DNA of 64,000 bases from Demequina lutea (lineage in GTDB: Bacteria; Actinomycetota; Actinomycetes; Actinomycetales; Demequinaceae), in the NCBI RefSeq assembly GCF_013409005.1, contig NZ_JACBZO010000002.1:1-64000 (forward strand). Direction: 5' to 3'. Made by a program: the position numbers and the translations under genes. The notes beneath the pieces are model-generated. The model was given only the letters and a program-made list of their open reading frames with translations, ran no database searches and was not told the origin of the DNA. This document shows positions 44,812-53,424 of the stretch, in pieces. How positions within the stretch are numbered: the first letter of the stretch is position 1; every line of letters begins with the position of its first letter.

Positions 44812-45438
44812 GTGGCTGTCCTTGGGGGTCGACGTACCCCCCCAGGCTTCGGCGCCCGCATCCCCCGCGGCGCTGCCGGAGGTCGGCCCCCGAGGCTTCT
44901 TGCGTGGATCCCCGTAGCGCTGCTCCTTGCGATCGGGTGCGCACCGCCAGCTGCGCCAATCACGCTTGCGGTAGACCTGCCCAGCCCGCGCGCGGCTCTG
45001 GCTCTCCTTGACGCTCTCCCCCGCCACCGCTCCGGCTACTACCAGGCCCCGTACCCATACGAGCGCTCCTACTTCGGCGCCGCTTGGTGGGACACCGACG
45101 GCAACGGTCGCGGCACCCGTGACGATGTCCTTGCCGCGCAGCTGCTCGACGTCACCCTGAACGTTGACGGCAATGTGGCGTCCGGTCGCTACGTCGACCC
45201 CTACGTCGGCCTTGAGGTGGACTACGTGCGCGGCCGAAATGAGAAAGACCCCGTCGTGGTCGACCACGTCGTAAGCCTCTGGGAAGCCTGGGCGACCGGG
45301 GCCTGGGCTTGGACCCCCGAGCAACGCCTCGACTTCGCCAACGACCCCCTCAATCTCGTGGCCACCAAGGCCAAGTACGGTCTCGAAGTCCACGACAACG
45401 ACCGCACCTACCTCCGCGCCACCCTTTCCCAATGTTGA
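44812..45438 (+). CDS. secreted HNH nuclease (GmrSD/DUF1524-like), 208 aa
   Basis: A putative extracellular endonuclease. A basic N-terminus and hydrophobic segment end in a lipobox-like AIGCAPP. The C-terminal half carries the HNH signature: the DH pair in VVVDHVVSLWEAWATGAWAW and FANDPLNLVATK (Asn, with Lys following). The WWDTDGNGRGTRDDVL motif is typical of this secreted family. GTG 44812 is the likeliest start. It lies 12 bp after the micro-ORF. Confidence 0.8.
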   Translation: MAVLGGRRTPPGFGARIPRGAAGGRPPRLLAWIPVALLLAIGCAPPAAPITLAVDLPSPRAALALLDALPRHRSGYYQAPYPYERSYFGAAWWDTDGNGRGTRDDVLAAQLLDVTLNVDGNVASGRYVDPYVGLEVDYVRGRNEKDPVVVDHVVSLWEAWATGAWAWTPEQRLDFANDPLNLVATKAKYGLEVHDNDRTYLRATLSQC

Positions 45439-45502
45439 GGGACGCGACACGCCGACGGGCCAGATGCCGCCATTATCTGCTAACGCGTCCTACGGTGAAG
45501 TC

Positions 45503-45739
45503 ATGAGTATGGATCCGCTTGGTAGGGGGAGACCGCACAAAGGTGCCCGCGCGCAGAGAACTGTGCGTGTGGCTCGTGAACTCAACGAACGCATCGAGGA
45601 TGACGCGGCCGCACAGGGCCTCACGATGAGTGACTTCCTGGCCAATATCGTTCACGAGCACTACGGCTTGCCGCCGGTGGCCCAACCTCAGCCCATGCTC
45701 TACCAGCCAGAGGAACTCGCGCTGAAACAGGCGAGTTGA
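45503..45739 (+). CDS. ribbon-helix-helix-like small protein, 78 aa
   Basis: A basic N-terminus, then RTVRVARELNERIEDDAAAQ and GLTMSDFLANIVHEHYG, a strand-helix-helix pattern of CopG/Arc-type regulators. No toxin gene accompanies it, so a plasmid copy-number or partition regulator is a fair guess given the replication gene just downstream. Start at 45503 after GGTGAAG. Confidence 0.65.
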   Translation: MSMDPLGRGRPHKGARAQRTVRVARELNERIEDDAAAQGLTMSDFLANIVHEHYGLPPVAQPQPMLYQPEELALKQAS

Positions 45740-45766
45740 CGGCTATCGCAATGTAGCCGGGAAGAC

Positions 45767-45813
45767 GAAAAGCCCATCCCCTCAAGTTTGGCGACGCGAG
45801 GGACGGGCTTTTC
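45767..45813 (+). terminator. terminator before the replication gene
   Basis: GAAAAGCCC...GGGCTTTTC with inner TCCCTC/GAGGGA pairing and T-runs on both strands. Confidence 0.75.
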
Positions 45814-45836
45814 CGTGAAGAAAGTAACTGGTCCCA

Positions 45837-47828
45837 ATGGTACGTCCCCCTTCGGGGCAGGGTCAAGCACACCCTGATTCCGGCGTGTTATCAGGTGTTT
45901 CACCCGGTTTGACCGGGTGGCCCTTGGTCCAAGCCATCTCTCTGCGTGCTCACGTACGGCTGGCACACACCCTTTCTGACGGTTCTGTCTCGGCCGACAA
46001 CAAGTACCCCGAGCGCGCCAACATCGCCGGCCCTGACCCCGGTGTCCCCTGGGTTGTGCACCTGGCCGACGAGTCCGGTCTGTACCGCCTGCTGGCCTTC
46101 GACTTCGACGCTCACCACGACACGTCTGAGGCCGCACGCCACGACGCCTACGCCTTGGTCGCGCTCCTCGAGCGCCTGGGCGACCTGCCCTACGTCGTCT
46201 GCGAGTCCGGTCCCAGCGGCGGCCTCCACGTATGGCTCGCACCCCGTCACGGACTTCCAGCGGCGACCGTGGCCACGCTCGCCCGGATCGCCAGCCGCCT
46301 CTACCCCACCCTCGACATCGCACCCCTCACCAACCCCACCACCGGCGGAGTACGTCCCCCCGGATCCCCTCACCGCCACGGGGGTCGCTCCACAGTCCTA
46401 TTCGGAGATCTCACAGCTCTCACCCAGCCCACCGCGACCGCTGGTGCTATTGAGCGCCTAATGGCCGAACTCGACGCGATCGCGCCAACCCCCGCGCCAG
46501 CCGAAACGCGCGAAGGCCTGGCGCTCGTCGACCGCACCGGCCGCCTCTACCTTCCAGGACCGCGCACCGTCCTCGGTACTGCCGCCACGGCGGCCCTGCG
46601 CAACCCCGTGCGCCCAGACCAAGACGCATCCGCCGTCCTGTTCTCCTGCCTCCTCGGCGCCGCTCGCGCCCGCTGGCGCTACAACGACCTACACGAACTC
46701 CTCGACACCGCCCCGGGCCTCGAATACGCGCGCACTGAACGCCACAGCCACCACCGCGTCCCGCGTAGCCCCGCTCAGCAGCACAGGCTCCTTGCCCGCC
46801 ACTGGGACCGCGCCGTCCGTCACGCAGCCGCCACACGCCTCACAGCGCCCCGCTCAGGCCACACCGACCTCGCCCCCAAAGCCGCTCTCGTCAACGCCGT
46901 GGTGGCGGCCGCGCTGTCGAGCATGGCCGCCTGCCCGGGCCGTTGGACTCACGCCGACGCCGTTCCCAAAGGTGTCGGCAACCAGCGCGCGATCGACCGC
47001 CTCGTCCTCATCGAGCTCTACCAGCGCGCGATCGACGGCATCACCACGACCGTGCGCGCCTCAGTACGCACCCTCGCCATGTCACTGCCCGTCGGCCGCG
47101 AGTCCGTGCGCGAGTCGCTCATGCGCCTGGCTACAGACGGCTGGATTGGCCTCTCCGAAGCAACTGATGGACCCGCTGCGGCGACCTGGTCAATCGATCC
47201 TCGAGGCGTTTTCCACAGGGAAGCAGGTTCATCGCGGTCAGCATTGGGGCTCGTCCCCAATGCAAGCCCCCTCCTCGAAGTCTGGCGCCAACGCTCGGAA
47301 CTGAGCAGCACACTCAACCTCATCACAGACCTGGCGTCTCACGACGTGTTCACCCCGCGCGCTCTGGGACTGCAAGCCGGCTACCTCTACGCTCAACTGC
47401 ACCAAGCCGGCAGGACCACCCTGGCATCACTCTGTCAAGTGTGCGGCCTCACCCCCGCCGCCGCGCAAACCACCCTCCAGGTCCTCCATGGCGCCGGCTT
47501 GGCCCTACGGTCTGGGCTCCAATGGGCGGCGGCCCCGCCGGAGGCCCGTGACCGCGCGGCGCAGCTCCACGGTACGACAGGGACCCTCGCCGCCCGTAGA
47601 CGCGCCTACCAACTGGAGCAAGCGACCTGGGCGTACTGGCTGGAAGAACTCGCGCTCACGTCGAAGGCCGCGCCCCTGGCGGTCCAAAGGCAACGTGTCG
47701 TGCGCCTGGCCAACGGCAACACTGTGGGGCTGGCGCCATACCCTCGACGTCCCAACCGTCAAGGCGACTGGCGCAAGGCGTCGGAACGCATCGCCATGCT
47801 CATCGCCGACGACACTGTGGCGGCATAG
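45837..47828 (+). CDS. plasmid replication initiator with primase-polymerase-like domain, 663 aa
   Basis: The N-terminal ~200 residues have the archaeo-eukaryotic primase pattern: LLAFDFDAHHDTSEAA (catalytic acidic pair), CESGPSGGLHVWLAPRHG (the sxH motif) and later GGVRPPGSPHRHGG. The middle and C-terminal parts contain winged-helix-like segments (TLAMSLPVGRESVRESLMRL, TTLASLCQVCGLTPAAAQTT). This arrangement is seen in Rep proteins of actinobacterial plasmids that prime or initiate their own replication. ParA/ParB-like genes follow. No iterons are clear, so the origin position is open. ATG 45837 lacks a strong ribosome site; GTG 45885 is possible. Confidence 0.72.
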   Translation: MVRPPSGQGQAHPDSGVLSGVSPGLTGWPLVQAISLRAHVRLAHTLSDGSVSADNKYPERANIAGPDPGVPWVVHLADESGLYRLLAFDFDAHHDTSEAARHDAYALVALLERLGDLPYVVCESGPSGGLHVWLAPRHGLPAATVATLARIASRLYPTLDIAPLTNPTTGGVRPPGSPHRHGGRSTVLFGDLTALTQPTATAGAIERLMAELDAIAPTPAPAETREGLALVDRTGRLYLPGPRTVLGTAATAALRNPVRPDQDASAVLFSCLLGAARARWRYNDLHELLDTAPGLEYARTERHSHHRVPRSPAQQHRLLARHWDRAVRHAAATRLTAPRSGHTDLAPKAALVNAVVAAALSSMAACPGRWTHADAVPKGVGNQRAIDRLVLIELYQRAIDGITTTVRASVRTLAMSLPVGRESVRESLMRLATDGWIGLSEATDGPAAATWSIDPRGVFHREAGSSRSALGLVPNASPLLEVWRQRSELSSTLNLITDLASHDVFTPRALGLQAGYLYAQLHQAGRTTLASLCQVCGLTPAAAQTTLQVLHGAGLALRSGLQWAAAPPEARDRAAQLHGTTGTLAARRRAYQLEQATWAYWLEELALTSKAAPLAVQRQRVVRLANGNTVGLAPYPRRPNRQGDWRKASERIAMLIADDTVAA

Positions 47829-48287
47829 AACCGTGACGGTCGGTATGCAATCGCGGAGGATGGCGCGACACTCACACGCACCAAGGGCGGGATCCGGTAT
47901 CCGGGCATCCGTCGAAGAGCCGTTTTCAGTGAAGACAGCCGATCCGGCGTATGGCCCTGAGACGCGACGAGTGCCCTCCCCGCTTCCGACACCCAGACTT
48001 GGCCGTGCAAGGCTCCCAGGCGCCCCCACAGGGCTGTTGACGCGATATGAGGCCGCCCGGTGGTGCCCCCTTGGGTATAAAATGATACCCACTGTCTGCC
48101 ACCATCATGCACCCCGTGTGCAGGCGGTGTGCACACTGTGCGCATAGTGACGGCACGGCGGGCGCAAGCACAGCGCGGCCCCCGTGCGCACTGTATGCGT
48201 GGCAGGTGCAGGCGGTGTGCACCGCGTGTGTGCTACGGTTGCAGTACGTGGGCACGAGGCCCGCATACCGTGTGAGGAGGGTGCGAC
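47829..48287. other. intergenic region, candidate centromere/promoter of parAB
   Basis: No gene is supported in these 459 bp. A 17-bp perfect direct repeat, GTGCAGGCGGTGTGCAC, occurs at 48118-48134 and 48206-48222 with related GTGCGCAC/GTGCACAC variants between. Repeats just before parA are the usual place for a parS-type site bound by the small partner protein (inference). Confidence 0.5.
48073..48090. promoter_or_regulatory. palindromic operator upstream of parA
   Basis: GGGTAT-AAAATG-ATACCC, perfect 6-bp arms with an AT-rich centre in GC-rich surroundings. Confidence 0.4.
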
Positions 48288-49196
48288 ATGGCTATTGCAC
48301 ACAGCCTGTGCTTTGCCCAAGCGAAGGGCGGCGTCGGAAAGACCTCGATCGCTACTAACGTTGCGGGCCTGAGCGCCGCAGCTGACCTCCGGGTACTCCT
48401 GGTTGACCTCGACCCCCAAGGTGACTGCGCCCGTGACCTGGGCTACCCGCGTGATGACGGAGCTGAGACCAGCGCGGCGTTGCTCGCTGGCACCGAACCG
48501 GCCGTGTTGCGCAACGTCCGCTCGAACCTCGACGTCATTCCGGGTGGGGCATTGCTGGGCGACCCCTTCCTTGACGCGCTGCTTGACAACCGCGCACTGG
48601 CTGACGCGTTGCCGACGCGGCTTGAGGCCATGATCCGCAGCGCCGGCGACTACGACCTTGTTGTGATCGACACGCCCCCTGGTCACACATCCTTGAACAG
48701 GGCAGTGTTGGCCGTCGTCACGACGGTCCTCGCTCCCGTGCGGCTCGACGCCTCCTCAATCGAGGCCACCAATGACCTTGGTGAACGCTTCGCGAAAGCT
48801 CGAGCACTCAACCCATATCTGACGCTTGCAGGCGCCGTCCTGTTCGCCGTCCCCGTCACCGCGCATCGCCTCGAGGCCGACGCCCGCAGGCAGCTGCTTG
48901 AGCTCCTCGGAAGCGACGCCCTGGTATTCCGCAGTGTCGTGCGCTACGGCGTGGCGGCCTCCAAAGAGGCTCGCGACCTGGGAAAACTCGCGTTCGAGGT
49001 CGACGAAATATCCGAGGGTGCCCGCGTGGCGCGCTTCGCCGCATTACGGGCCAACCGTGACGGTTCGCAGATTGTCGAGACCACTCGATTCATTTCGAAC
49101 GCAGGCGCACTCGCGGACGACTATCACAACCTCACCGCCGAGGTCCTGGGCTTCATGCGAGAACAGCACGCCGAGTTCGAACGGGCAAGCGCATGA
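48288..49196 (+). CDS. parA: ParA-family partition ATPase, 302 aa
   Basis: Deviant Walker A FAQAKGGVGKTSIATN, the switch DLDPQGDCARDLG and Walker B VVIDTPPGHTSLN identify a plasmid partition ParA (type Ib size, without an N-terminal DNA-binding domain). GAGGAGGG precedes the ATG. It overlaps the next gene by 4 bp. With the repeats upstream it forms a complete-looking partition locus. Confidence 0.9.
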   Translation: MAIAHSLCFAQAKGGVGKTSIATNVAGLSAAADLRVLLVDLDPQGDCARDLGYPRDDGAETSAALLAGTEPAVLRNVRSNLDVIPGGALLGDPFLDALLDNRALADALPTRLEAMIRSAGDYDLVVIDTPPGHTSLNRAVLAVVTTVLAPVRLDASSIEATNDLGERFAKARALNPYLTLAGAVLFAVPVTAHRLEADARRQLLELLGSDALVFRSVVRYGVAASKEARDLGKLAFEVDEISEGARVARFAALRANRDGSQIVETTRFISNAGALADDYHNLTAEVLGFMREQHAEFERASA

Positions 49197-49729
49197 GCGC
49201 CCGCGAGCCAAGGTCCCCCCAGTCGCTTGCCGAAGCGTTCGGGCGCGGCGAGAGTACTCTTACGTTGCCGGCGGTAACCCCGCGTCCCGCGACGTCCCTG
49301 CCAGCCATCACGCCTGTGCCTGACAAGACGTCGACCCCTCGAGCACCGAGGCGAGTTGCCGCCGCTCCATCAGCGCCGGCTCCTGAGGGCCGCGAGCGGT
49401 ACGTCTACGCCGCGCTCGACTCAGCAACCGTCGACGCGTTGCGTGAGCAGGTGCAGGCAACCAATAAGTCTCAGATCACGTTGCTGGGGGAGGCGATCGA
49501 TTCACTGACGCCAGGGCTCCTCGAGCCATACCTGCCAGAACGCACCACCACTTCGATGCCCGGGGCGCGTGCGAGCGCCGTGGCAATCAAGGGATCCAAC
49601 TTCAATATTCGCGCCTCGGCACAACAGCACGAGTGGATCCAGACGAGGCACGAGGAACTTGGCCCGGACCTGTCGATGCGGCAGTTCCTCGGCATCGCCC
49701 TGACGCACTACCTCGAGCACAAGAGCTGA
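49193..49729 (+). CDS. ParB-like partition partner, 178 aa
   Basis: A disordered Pro/Ala-rich N-terminus (the part that usually contacts ParA) is followed by two helical segments with ribbon-helix-helix-like patterns (YVYAALDSATVDALREQVQA and FNIRASAQQHEWIQTRHEEL). It is not a Spo0J-type ParB. Its position directly after parA with an ATGA overlap indicates the centromere-binding component. Confidence 0.75.
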   Translation: MSAREPRSPQSLAEAFGRGESTLTLPAVTPRPATSLPAITPVPDKTSTPRAPRRVAAAPSAPAPEGRERYVYAALDSATVDALREQVQATNKSQITLLGEAIDSLTPGLLEPYLPERTTTSMPGARASAVAIKGSNFNIRASAQQHEWIQTRHEELGPDLSMRQFLGIALTHYLEHKS

Positions 49730-49736
49730 ACGCACG

Positions 49737-49767
49737 GGAGGGTCGGCCCAACCTGGGCCGACCCTCC
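49737..49767 (+). terminator. terminator of the parAB operon
   Basis: Perfect 13-bp stem GGAGGGTCGGCCC/GGGCCGACCCTCC with a 5-base loop. Confidence 0.85.
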
Positions 49768-49828
49768 ACTCGAAAGCACTCTCGGACTACCCGACAGCAC
49801 CCGACAAACCAGTAGAAGGACACGCGTC

Positions 49829-50269
49829 ATGACGGACTTCGCAGACACGGAGCAGATGCCTCTCGAGGCGGCCGCGTTGTTCACCGCCATGACAGAGGGA
49901 ATGGGCCTCACCCACTCCAACCTTGTCAAGATGTTCGAGGTTGCGAGTAAGGACCCGCTACGCGTTGTGCGGCGCTGGTGCCAGGGGGAGCGGGCGATCC
50001 CCAAGCCCGTGTACCAGGCAATCGAAGTCATGTACGACCGCCTGGACGACGCGGTCGACGCCATCCAGAAACGCGTCGAGGAGGCACAAGTACGCGGCGA
50101 GGCCGTGACTCTCACCGCCTACCGCAACGGGTACGACCTCGCGGCTGCTGAGCCCGACTTCAAAGGCCTGCCAGCGTCGTTCCACCGCGCCGTCTTGCTC
50201 CGCGTGTGGGAAGCCACCGGAGCACCAGTCGCCTACGCCAAACAAGACGACACTGCACACGTTTCATAG
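49829..50269 (+). CDS. HTH-like small protein, 146 aa
   Basis: The segment MGLTHSNLVKMFEVASKDPL, then RVVRRWCQGERAIPKPVYQA, reads like an Xre/YdaS-type helix-turn-helix. A coiled-coil stretch (DDAVDAIQKRVEEAQ) and a mixed C-terminal domain follow. It may regulate the partition or replication region. The ATG follows GAAGGACAC by 11 bases. The stop is 35 bp before the second IS3 copy. Confidence 0.6.
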   Translation: MTDFADTEQMPLEAAALFTAMTEGMGLTHSNLVKMFEVASKDPLRVVRRWCQGERAIPKPVYQAIEVMYDRLDDAVDAIQKRVEEAQVRGEAVTLTAYRNGYDLAAAEPDFKGLPASFHRAVLLRVWEATGAPVAYAKQDDTAHVS

Positions 50270-50369
50270 ACCCGCTTCGCACGCGACCAACCCTTCGCGT
50301 GGGTCTGCTGCACGGGTAGGTGACATCTGATCTGGCTTGCCCGGGAGGGCGGCTTGAAAGGATGTTGTT

Positions 50370-50678
50370 GTGCCTAAGCCTTATCCCCGTGAGTTCCGGG
50401 ATGACGTGGTGCGCGTCGCGCGTGGCCGTGAATCTGGTGTGACAATCGAGCACATCGCGACTGATTTTGGGGTTCACCCGATGACGTTGCAGAAGTGGTT
50501 GCAGCGCGCCGCGGTCGACGATGGAATCAAACCCGGCCAGTCCCGTACTGAGTCGGCGGAGCTGCGAGAATCGCGGAAGCGGGTCCGGCTGCTCGAGCAG
50601 GAGAACGAGGTGTTGCGGCGGGCGGCGGCGTATCTGTCGCAGGCGAACCTGCCGGGAAAAGGTTCTACCCGCTCGTGA
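50370..50678 (+). CDS. IS3-family OrfA, 102 aa
   Basis: Helix-turn-helix IEHIATDFGVHPMTLQKWLQ and a coiled coil SRKRVRLLEQENEVLRRAAA. It starts with GTG. GGGAAAAGG near 50658 is the likely -1 slippery site that yields OrfAB. It is nearly identical in protein sequence to the OrfA at 25.8 kb. Confidence 0.88.
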   Translation: MPKPYPREFRDDVVRVARGRESGVTIEHIATDFGVHPMTLQKWLQRAAVDDGIKPGQSRTESAELRESRKRVRLLEQENEVLRRAAAYLSQANLPGKGSTRS

Positions 50679-51670
50679 AGGAGCTCGCCGTGGACAGGAT
50701 CCCTGTCGCGGTGGCGTGCCGGGTCCTGAAGCTTTCTTGCCAGCCCTACTACCGGTGGCTGGCGAACCCCATCACGCCTAGCGAGGTTGAGGGGGCGTAT
50801 CGCGCGAACGCGTTGTTCGACGCTCACAAGGACGACCCGGAGTTCGGGCACCGGCTCCTTGCCGACGAGGCCCGCGAGGCCGGGGAGGCGATGGCTGACC
50901 GGACAGCGTGGCGGATCTGCCGTGACAACGCCTGGTGGAGCGCGTTCGGGAAGAAGCGAGGCCGCAACGCAAAGACCCCGGGGCCTGCGGTCCACGACGA
51001 CCTCTGCACTGTCACTGACGAGAAAGGTCGCGTCCGACACGTGTTCAGCGCAAAGGCTGCGAACCAGCTTTGGCTCACCGATATCTCCGAACACAAGACC
51101 GCGGAAGGCAAGCTTTACCTTTGCGCGGTCAAAGACGTGTTCTCGAACCGGATCGTCGGATACTCGATCGACTCAAGGATGAAATCCCGGCTTGCCGTGA
51201 GCGCGATCGAGAACGCCGTCGCGATGCGCGGCGAGGTTGGCGGCTGCGTGGTTCACAGCAACAGAGGATCGCAATTTCGAAGCAGGAAGTTCCTGCGCGC
51301 TCTTGCCCGTCATCGCCTGGTCGGATCGATGGGCCGAGTCGTCTCATGCGGTGACAACGCCGCGATGGAATCGTTCTTCTCGCTGCTGCAGAAGAACGTC
51401 CTCAACCGTCGCTCCTGGGCCACCCGCGAGGAGCTGCGCATCGCGATCGTGACCTGGATCGAGCGGACCTACCATCGCCGCCAACGCCAACGCCAACGCC
51501 AACGCCAACGCCAACGCCAACGCCAACGCCAACGCCAACGCCAACGCCAACGCCAACGCCAACGCCAACGCCAACGCCAACGCCAACGCCAACGCCAACG
51601 CCGCCTCGGACGTTTGACCCCGATCGAGTTCGAGGCCATCATGAACACGCCAGCCGAACGTGCTGCGTGA
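50675..51670 (+). CDS. IS3-family OrfB integrase with Gln-Arg expansion, 331 aa
   Basis: HTH_21-like start and rve core with the triad in LWLTDISEHK (Asp), CVVHSNRGSQFRSRKF (Asn where the second catalytic Asp is normal; copy 1 has HSDRG) and AAMESFFSLLQKNV (Glu). After TYHRR the frame passes through about 20 Gln-Arg dipeptides before RLGRLTPIEFE. Copy 1 has only RRQAA here. The Asp-to-Asn change and the expansion make an inactive transposase likely. Confidence 0.85.
   Translation: MKELAVDRIPVAVACRVLKLSCQPYYRWLANPITPSEVEGAYRANALFDAHKDDPEFGHRLLADEAREAGEAMADRTAWRICRDNAWWSAFGKKRGRNAKTPGPAVHDDLCTVTDEKGRVRHVFSAKAANQLWLTDISEHKTAEGKLYLCAVKDVFSNRIVGYSIDSRMKSRLAVSAIENAVAMRGEVGGCVVHSNRGSQFRSRKFLRALARHRLVGSMGRVVSCGDNAAMESFFSLLQKNVLNRRSWATREELRIAIVTWIERTYHRRQRQRQRQRQRQRQRQRQRQRQRQRQRQRQRQRQRQRQRQRRLGRLTPIEFEAIMNTPAERAA
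51481..51600 (+). repeat. 20 perfect tandem copies of CCAACG
   Basis: An uninterrupted 120-bp hexanucleotide microsatellite inside orfB, keeping the frame and coding for (QR)n. A single unit is expected at this place from the flanking sequence. Confidence 0.97.
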
Positions 51671-51699
51671 CTAGAAACTGTCACCTACCCGTGCAGCAG

Positions 51700-51935
51700 A
51701 CCCACCTGCCGATCTTCTCGCCCGGGTTTCGGCCCGCGAGAACACCGGCATCACGGAGTTTGCGCCACTCGGTCATCTGGGACGAGTAGATGCCCTCCTG
51801 GCGGAGATACTCGCCACCCTCGTTACGCAGGACCGTGTCTTCGTAGCCCGCGAGGAGGTCGAGTTTCTGGGCCGGGGTGAATGTTCGCCGGGGCCTCGGG
51901 CCTCCGGCGCGGGGGCCCGAACTGGCGTTGGTCAT
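51700..51935 (-). pseudogene. truncated IS3-type OrfA
   Basis: MTNASSGPRAGGPRPRRTFT, then PAQKLDLLAGYEDTVLRNEG, YLRQEGIYSSQMTEWRKLRD and GEKIGR is the N-terminal helix-turn-helix of another IS3-group OrfA. It ends exactly at the terminal repeat of the IS3 copy 2; the rest of that element is gone. Confidence 0.65.
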
Positions 51936-52153
51936 AGATCTATCGTCGCGCAGAGCCAACAGGGATGAGCGAGACATGATCGAGGTATTCCTGGTTCTCG
52001 CCCTACATCAGACAGAGGACTTGCGCTGAGGTGCTGGCCTCACCCAACCCTGACACGGAGGGTTGTCCTCCGCAGTGGGCAAGATCCTCGTTCGGCGACC
52101 GTGAGTGTTTTCCCAGACTACAGGCGGCCGCGTTCCGGCTTCGCGGGCCGGCC

Positions 52154-52182
52154 TGGACACTCCGTGTGATTCATGTTACGTT
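52154..52182 (+). promoter_or_regulatory. promoter of the second sugar operon
   Basis: TGGACA and TACGTT with a 17-bp spacer, 31 bp before the ROK repressor start. A repeated GATTCAT at 52168 and 52191 brackets the -10 box and could be its operator. Confidence 0.5.
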
Positions 52183-52212
52183 GCCGCTTAGATTCATTCA
52201 GAAGGGAATGAA

Positions 52213-53424
52213 GTGGCACTCAAACACGAAACGATGGGCGAGGTGAACGAGTACGCCGTGCTCGAGTATGTCCGCGACCACCGTCGAACGACCCGTACGG
52301 CGATCGCCGCAGACTTGGGCCTCTCGCAGGCGTCGGTGAGCCGAATGGTCAGCAAGCTTCTCACTGGCGGCGTTCTCCTCGAGACCGGGGACACCGCACG
52401 TTCGGGTGGACGCCCTCATGTGGTGCTCACGCTGAACGTGGAAAGCGTTTGTGTGGTCGGTATCGACCTGGGGGGCACCAAGTGCCACGGAGCGCTCAGC
52501 GGCCTCGACGGCGTAATCCTCGCCGAGGAGTACGTGACGGTTGCAGAGGCCGGTGGCGCCTTCGCGGCGCTCGTCCAGGTGTGGACCGCCATGCAGGTCG
52601 CGGCGAAGACGCGCGGCGTCGAAATCGGTGCCCTCGCGGTCGGGGTCCCTGCCGTCATCGACGCCGATACCGAGTTCGCGGTCCGCGGTCCGAACGTGGG
52701 CTGGGATGGTTTCGACTTGGTGGAGAAAGTGCGTCAATTTGGGGTGCCGTTCCTCGTCGACAACGACGTCAATCTCGCCGCCATTATAGAAGGGGAGGTC
52801 GGCCAGGCCGTCGGTTCACGCGACTATGTGGTCCTGTCGATCGGAACCGGACTGGGTGGCGCCGTTGTGTCTAACGGTCGGCTGGTCCGAGGACGACACC
52901 ATGCCGCAGGTGAGATCGGGGCCCTCCTACCGGAAGTACGTATGCTCGATGACGACAACGCGGCGGGGATCGGTGGCCTTGAGTCGGTCCTCAGCGGCGG
53001 AGCGATCGCTCGGCGGGCGCGCGAGCTGTGCGCCAGCGATCCGGCCGCTCGTCTTGAGCTCGGGCCCACCCCGACCGCACGTGAGGTGATCGCTGCTGGG
53101 CTGGCCGGGCGGCCGTTCGGCCAGAGTCTTCTCAATGACGTCGTGCGCGCTCTCGCGCAGGCGGTCATCACCTTCGCAGCTGTCGTGGATCCCGAGGTCG
53201 TGGTCATCGACGGAAGCGTCGGGCGCGCCCTCGCCCCTTTCCTCGACGAGGTCACCGCCCTCGTTGCGCGTCACGTCGCCACGCCGCCACGGTTGGCCGT
53301 CTCGGCGCTCGGACCGAACTCGACAGTCCGAGGCGCGTTGTTCGGCGCGTTGCACCACCTCCGGCTGACCGATGCGCCTCGGGTCCTTGGTGACCTGACC
53401 TACGACAGAGGCAACAACTCATGA
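52213..53424 (+). CDS. ROK-family repressor (NagC/Mlc/XylR type), 403 aa
   Basis: An N-terminal winged helix (TRTAIAADLGLSQASVSRMV SK-type) precedes a ROK sugar-sensing domain with GIDLGGTKCHGAL, the Asp in VDNDVNLAAIIEGEVG and LSIGTGLGGAVV. The helix-turn-helix marks it as a regulator. The CxCGxxGC zinc motif is missing, as in the ROK kinase of the first cluster. GTG 52213 follows GAAGGG. It heads the operon and overlaps the permease by 4 bp, so it probably represses its own operon until sugar is bound. Confidence 0.88.
   Translation: MALKHETMGEVNEYAVLEYVRDHRRTTRTAIAADLGLSQASVSRMVSKLLTGGVLLETGDTARSGGRPHVVLTLNVESVCVVGIDLGGTKCHGALSGLDGVILAEEYVTVAEAGGAFAALVQVWTAMQVAAKTRGVEIGALAVGVPAVIDADTEFAVRGPNVGWDGFDLVEKVRQFGVPFLVDNDVNLAAIIEGEVGQAVGSRDYVVLSIGTGLGGAVVSNGRLVRGRHHAAGEIGALLPEVRMLDDDNAAGIGGLESVLSGGAIARRARELCASDPAARLELGPTPTAREVIAAGLAGRPFGQSLLNDVVRALAQAVITFAAVVDPEVVVIDGSVGRALAPFLDEVTALVARHVATPPRLAVSALGPNSTVRGALFGALHHLRLTDAPRVLGDLTYDRGNNS

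Larger units (their letters stand above)
50305..51699 (+). mobile_element. IS3-family element, copy 2, 1395 bp
   Basis: Same terminal repeats as copy 1 (CTGCTGCACGGGTAGGTGAC at each end) with both orfs uninterrupted. The flanks mirror each other (GTGGGT left, ACCCAC right) instead of forming a direct repeat. It has cut off the transposase relic at 51700. About 115 bp of its length is the hexanucleotide expansion in orfB. Confidence 0.9.

Noticed and set aside
51344..51598. Leftward Leu-Ala repeat ORF over the hexanucleotide array
   Set aside because: It is merely the complement of the CCAACG microsatellite; no start signal.
51481..51600. Possible CRISPR-like array
   Set aside because: Units are 6 bp, contiguous and without spacers; it is a microsatellite in a transposase.
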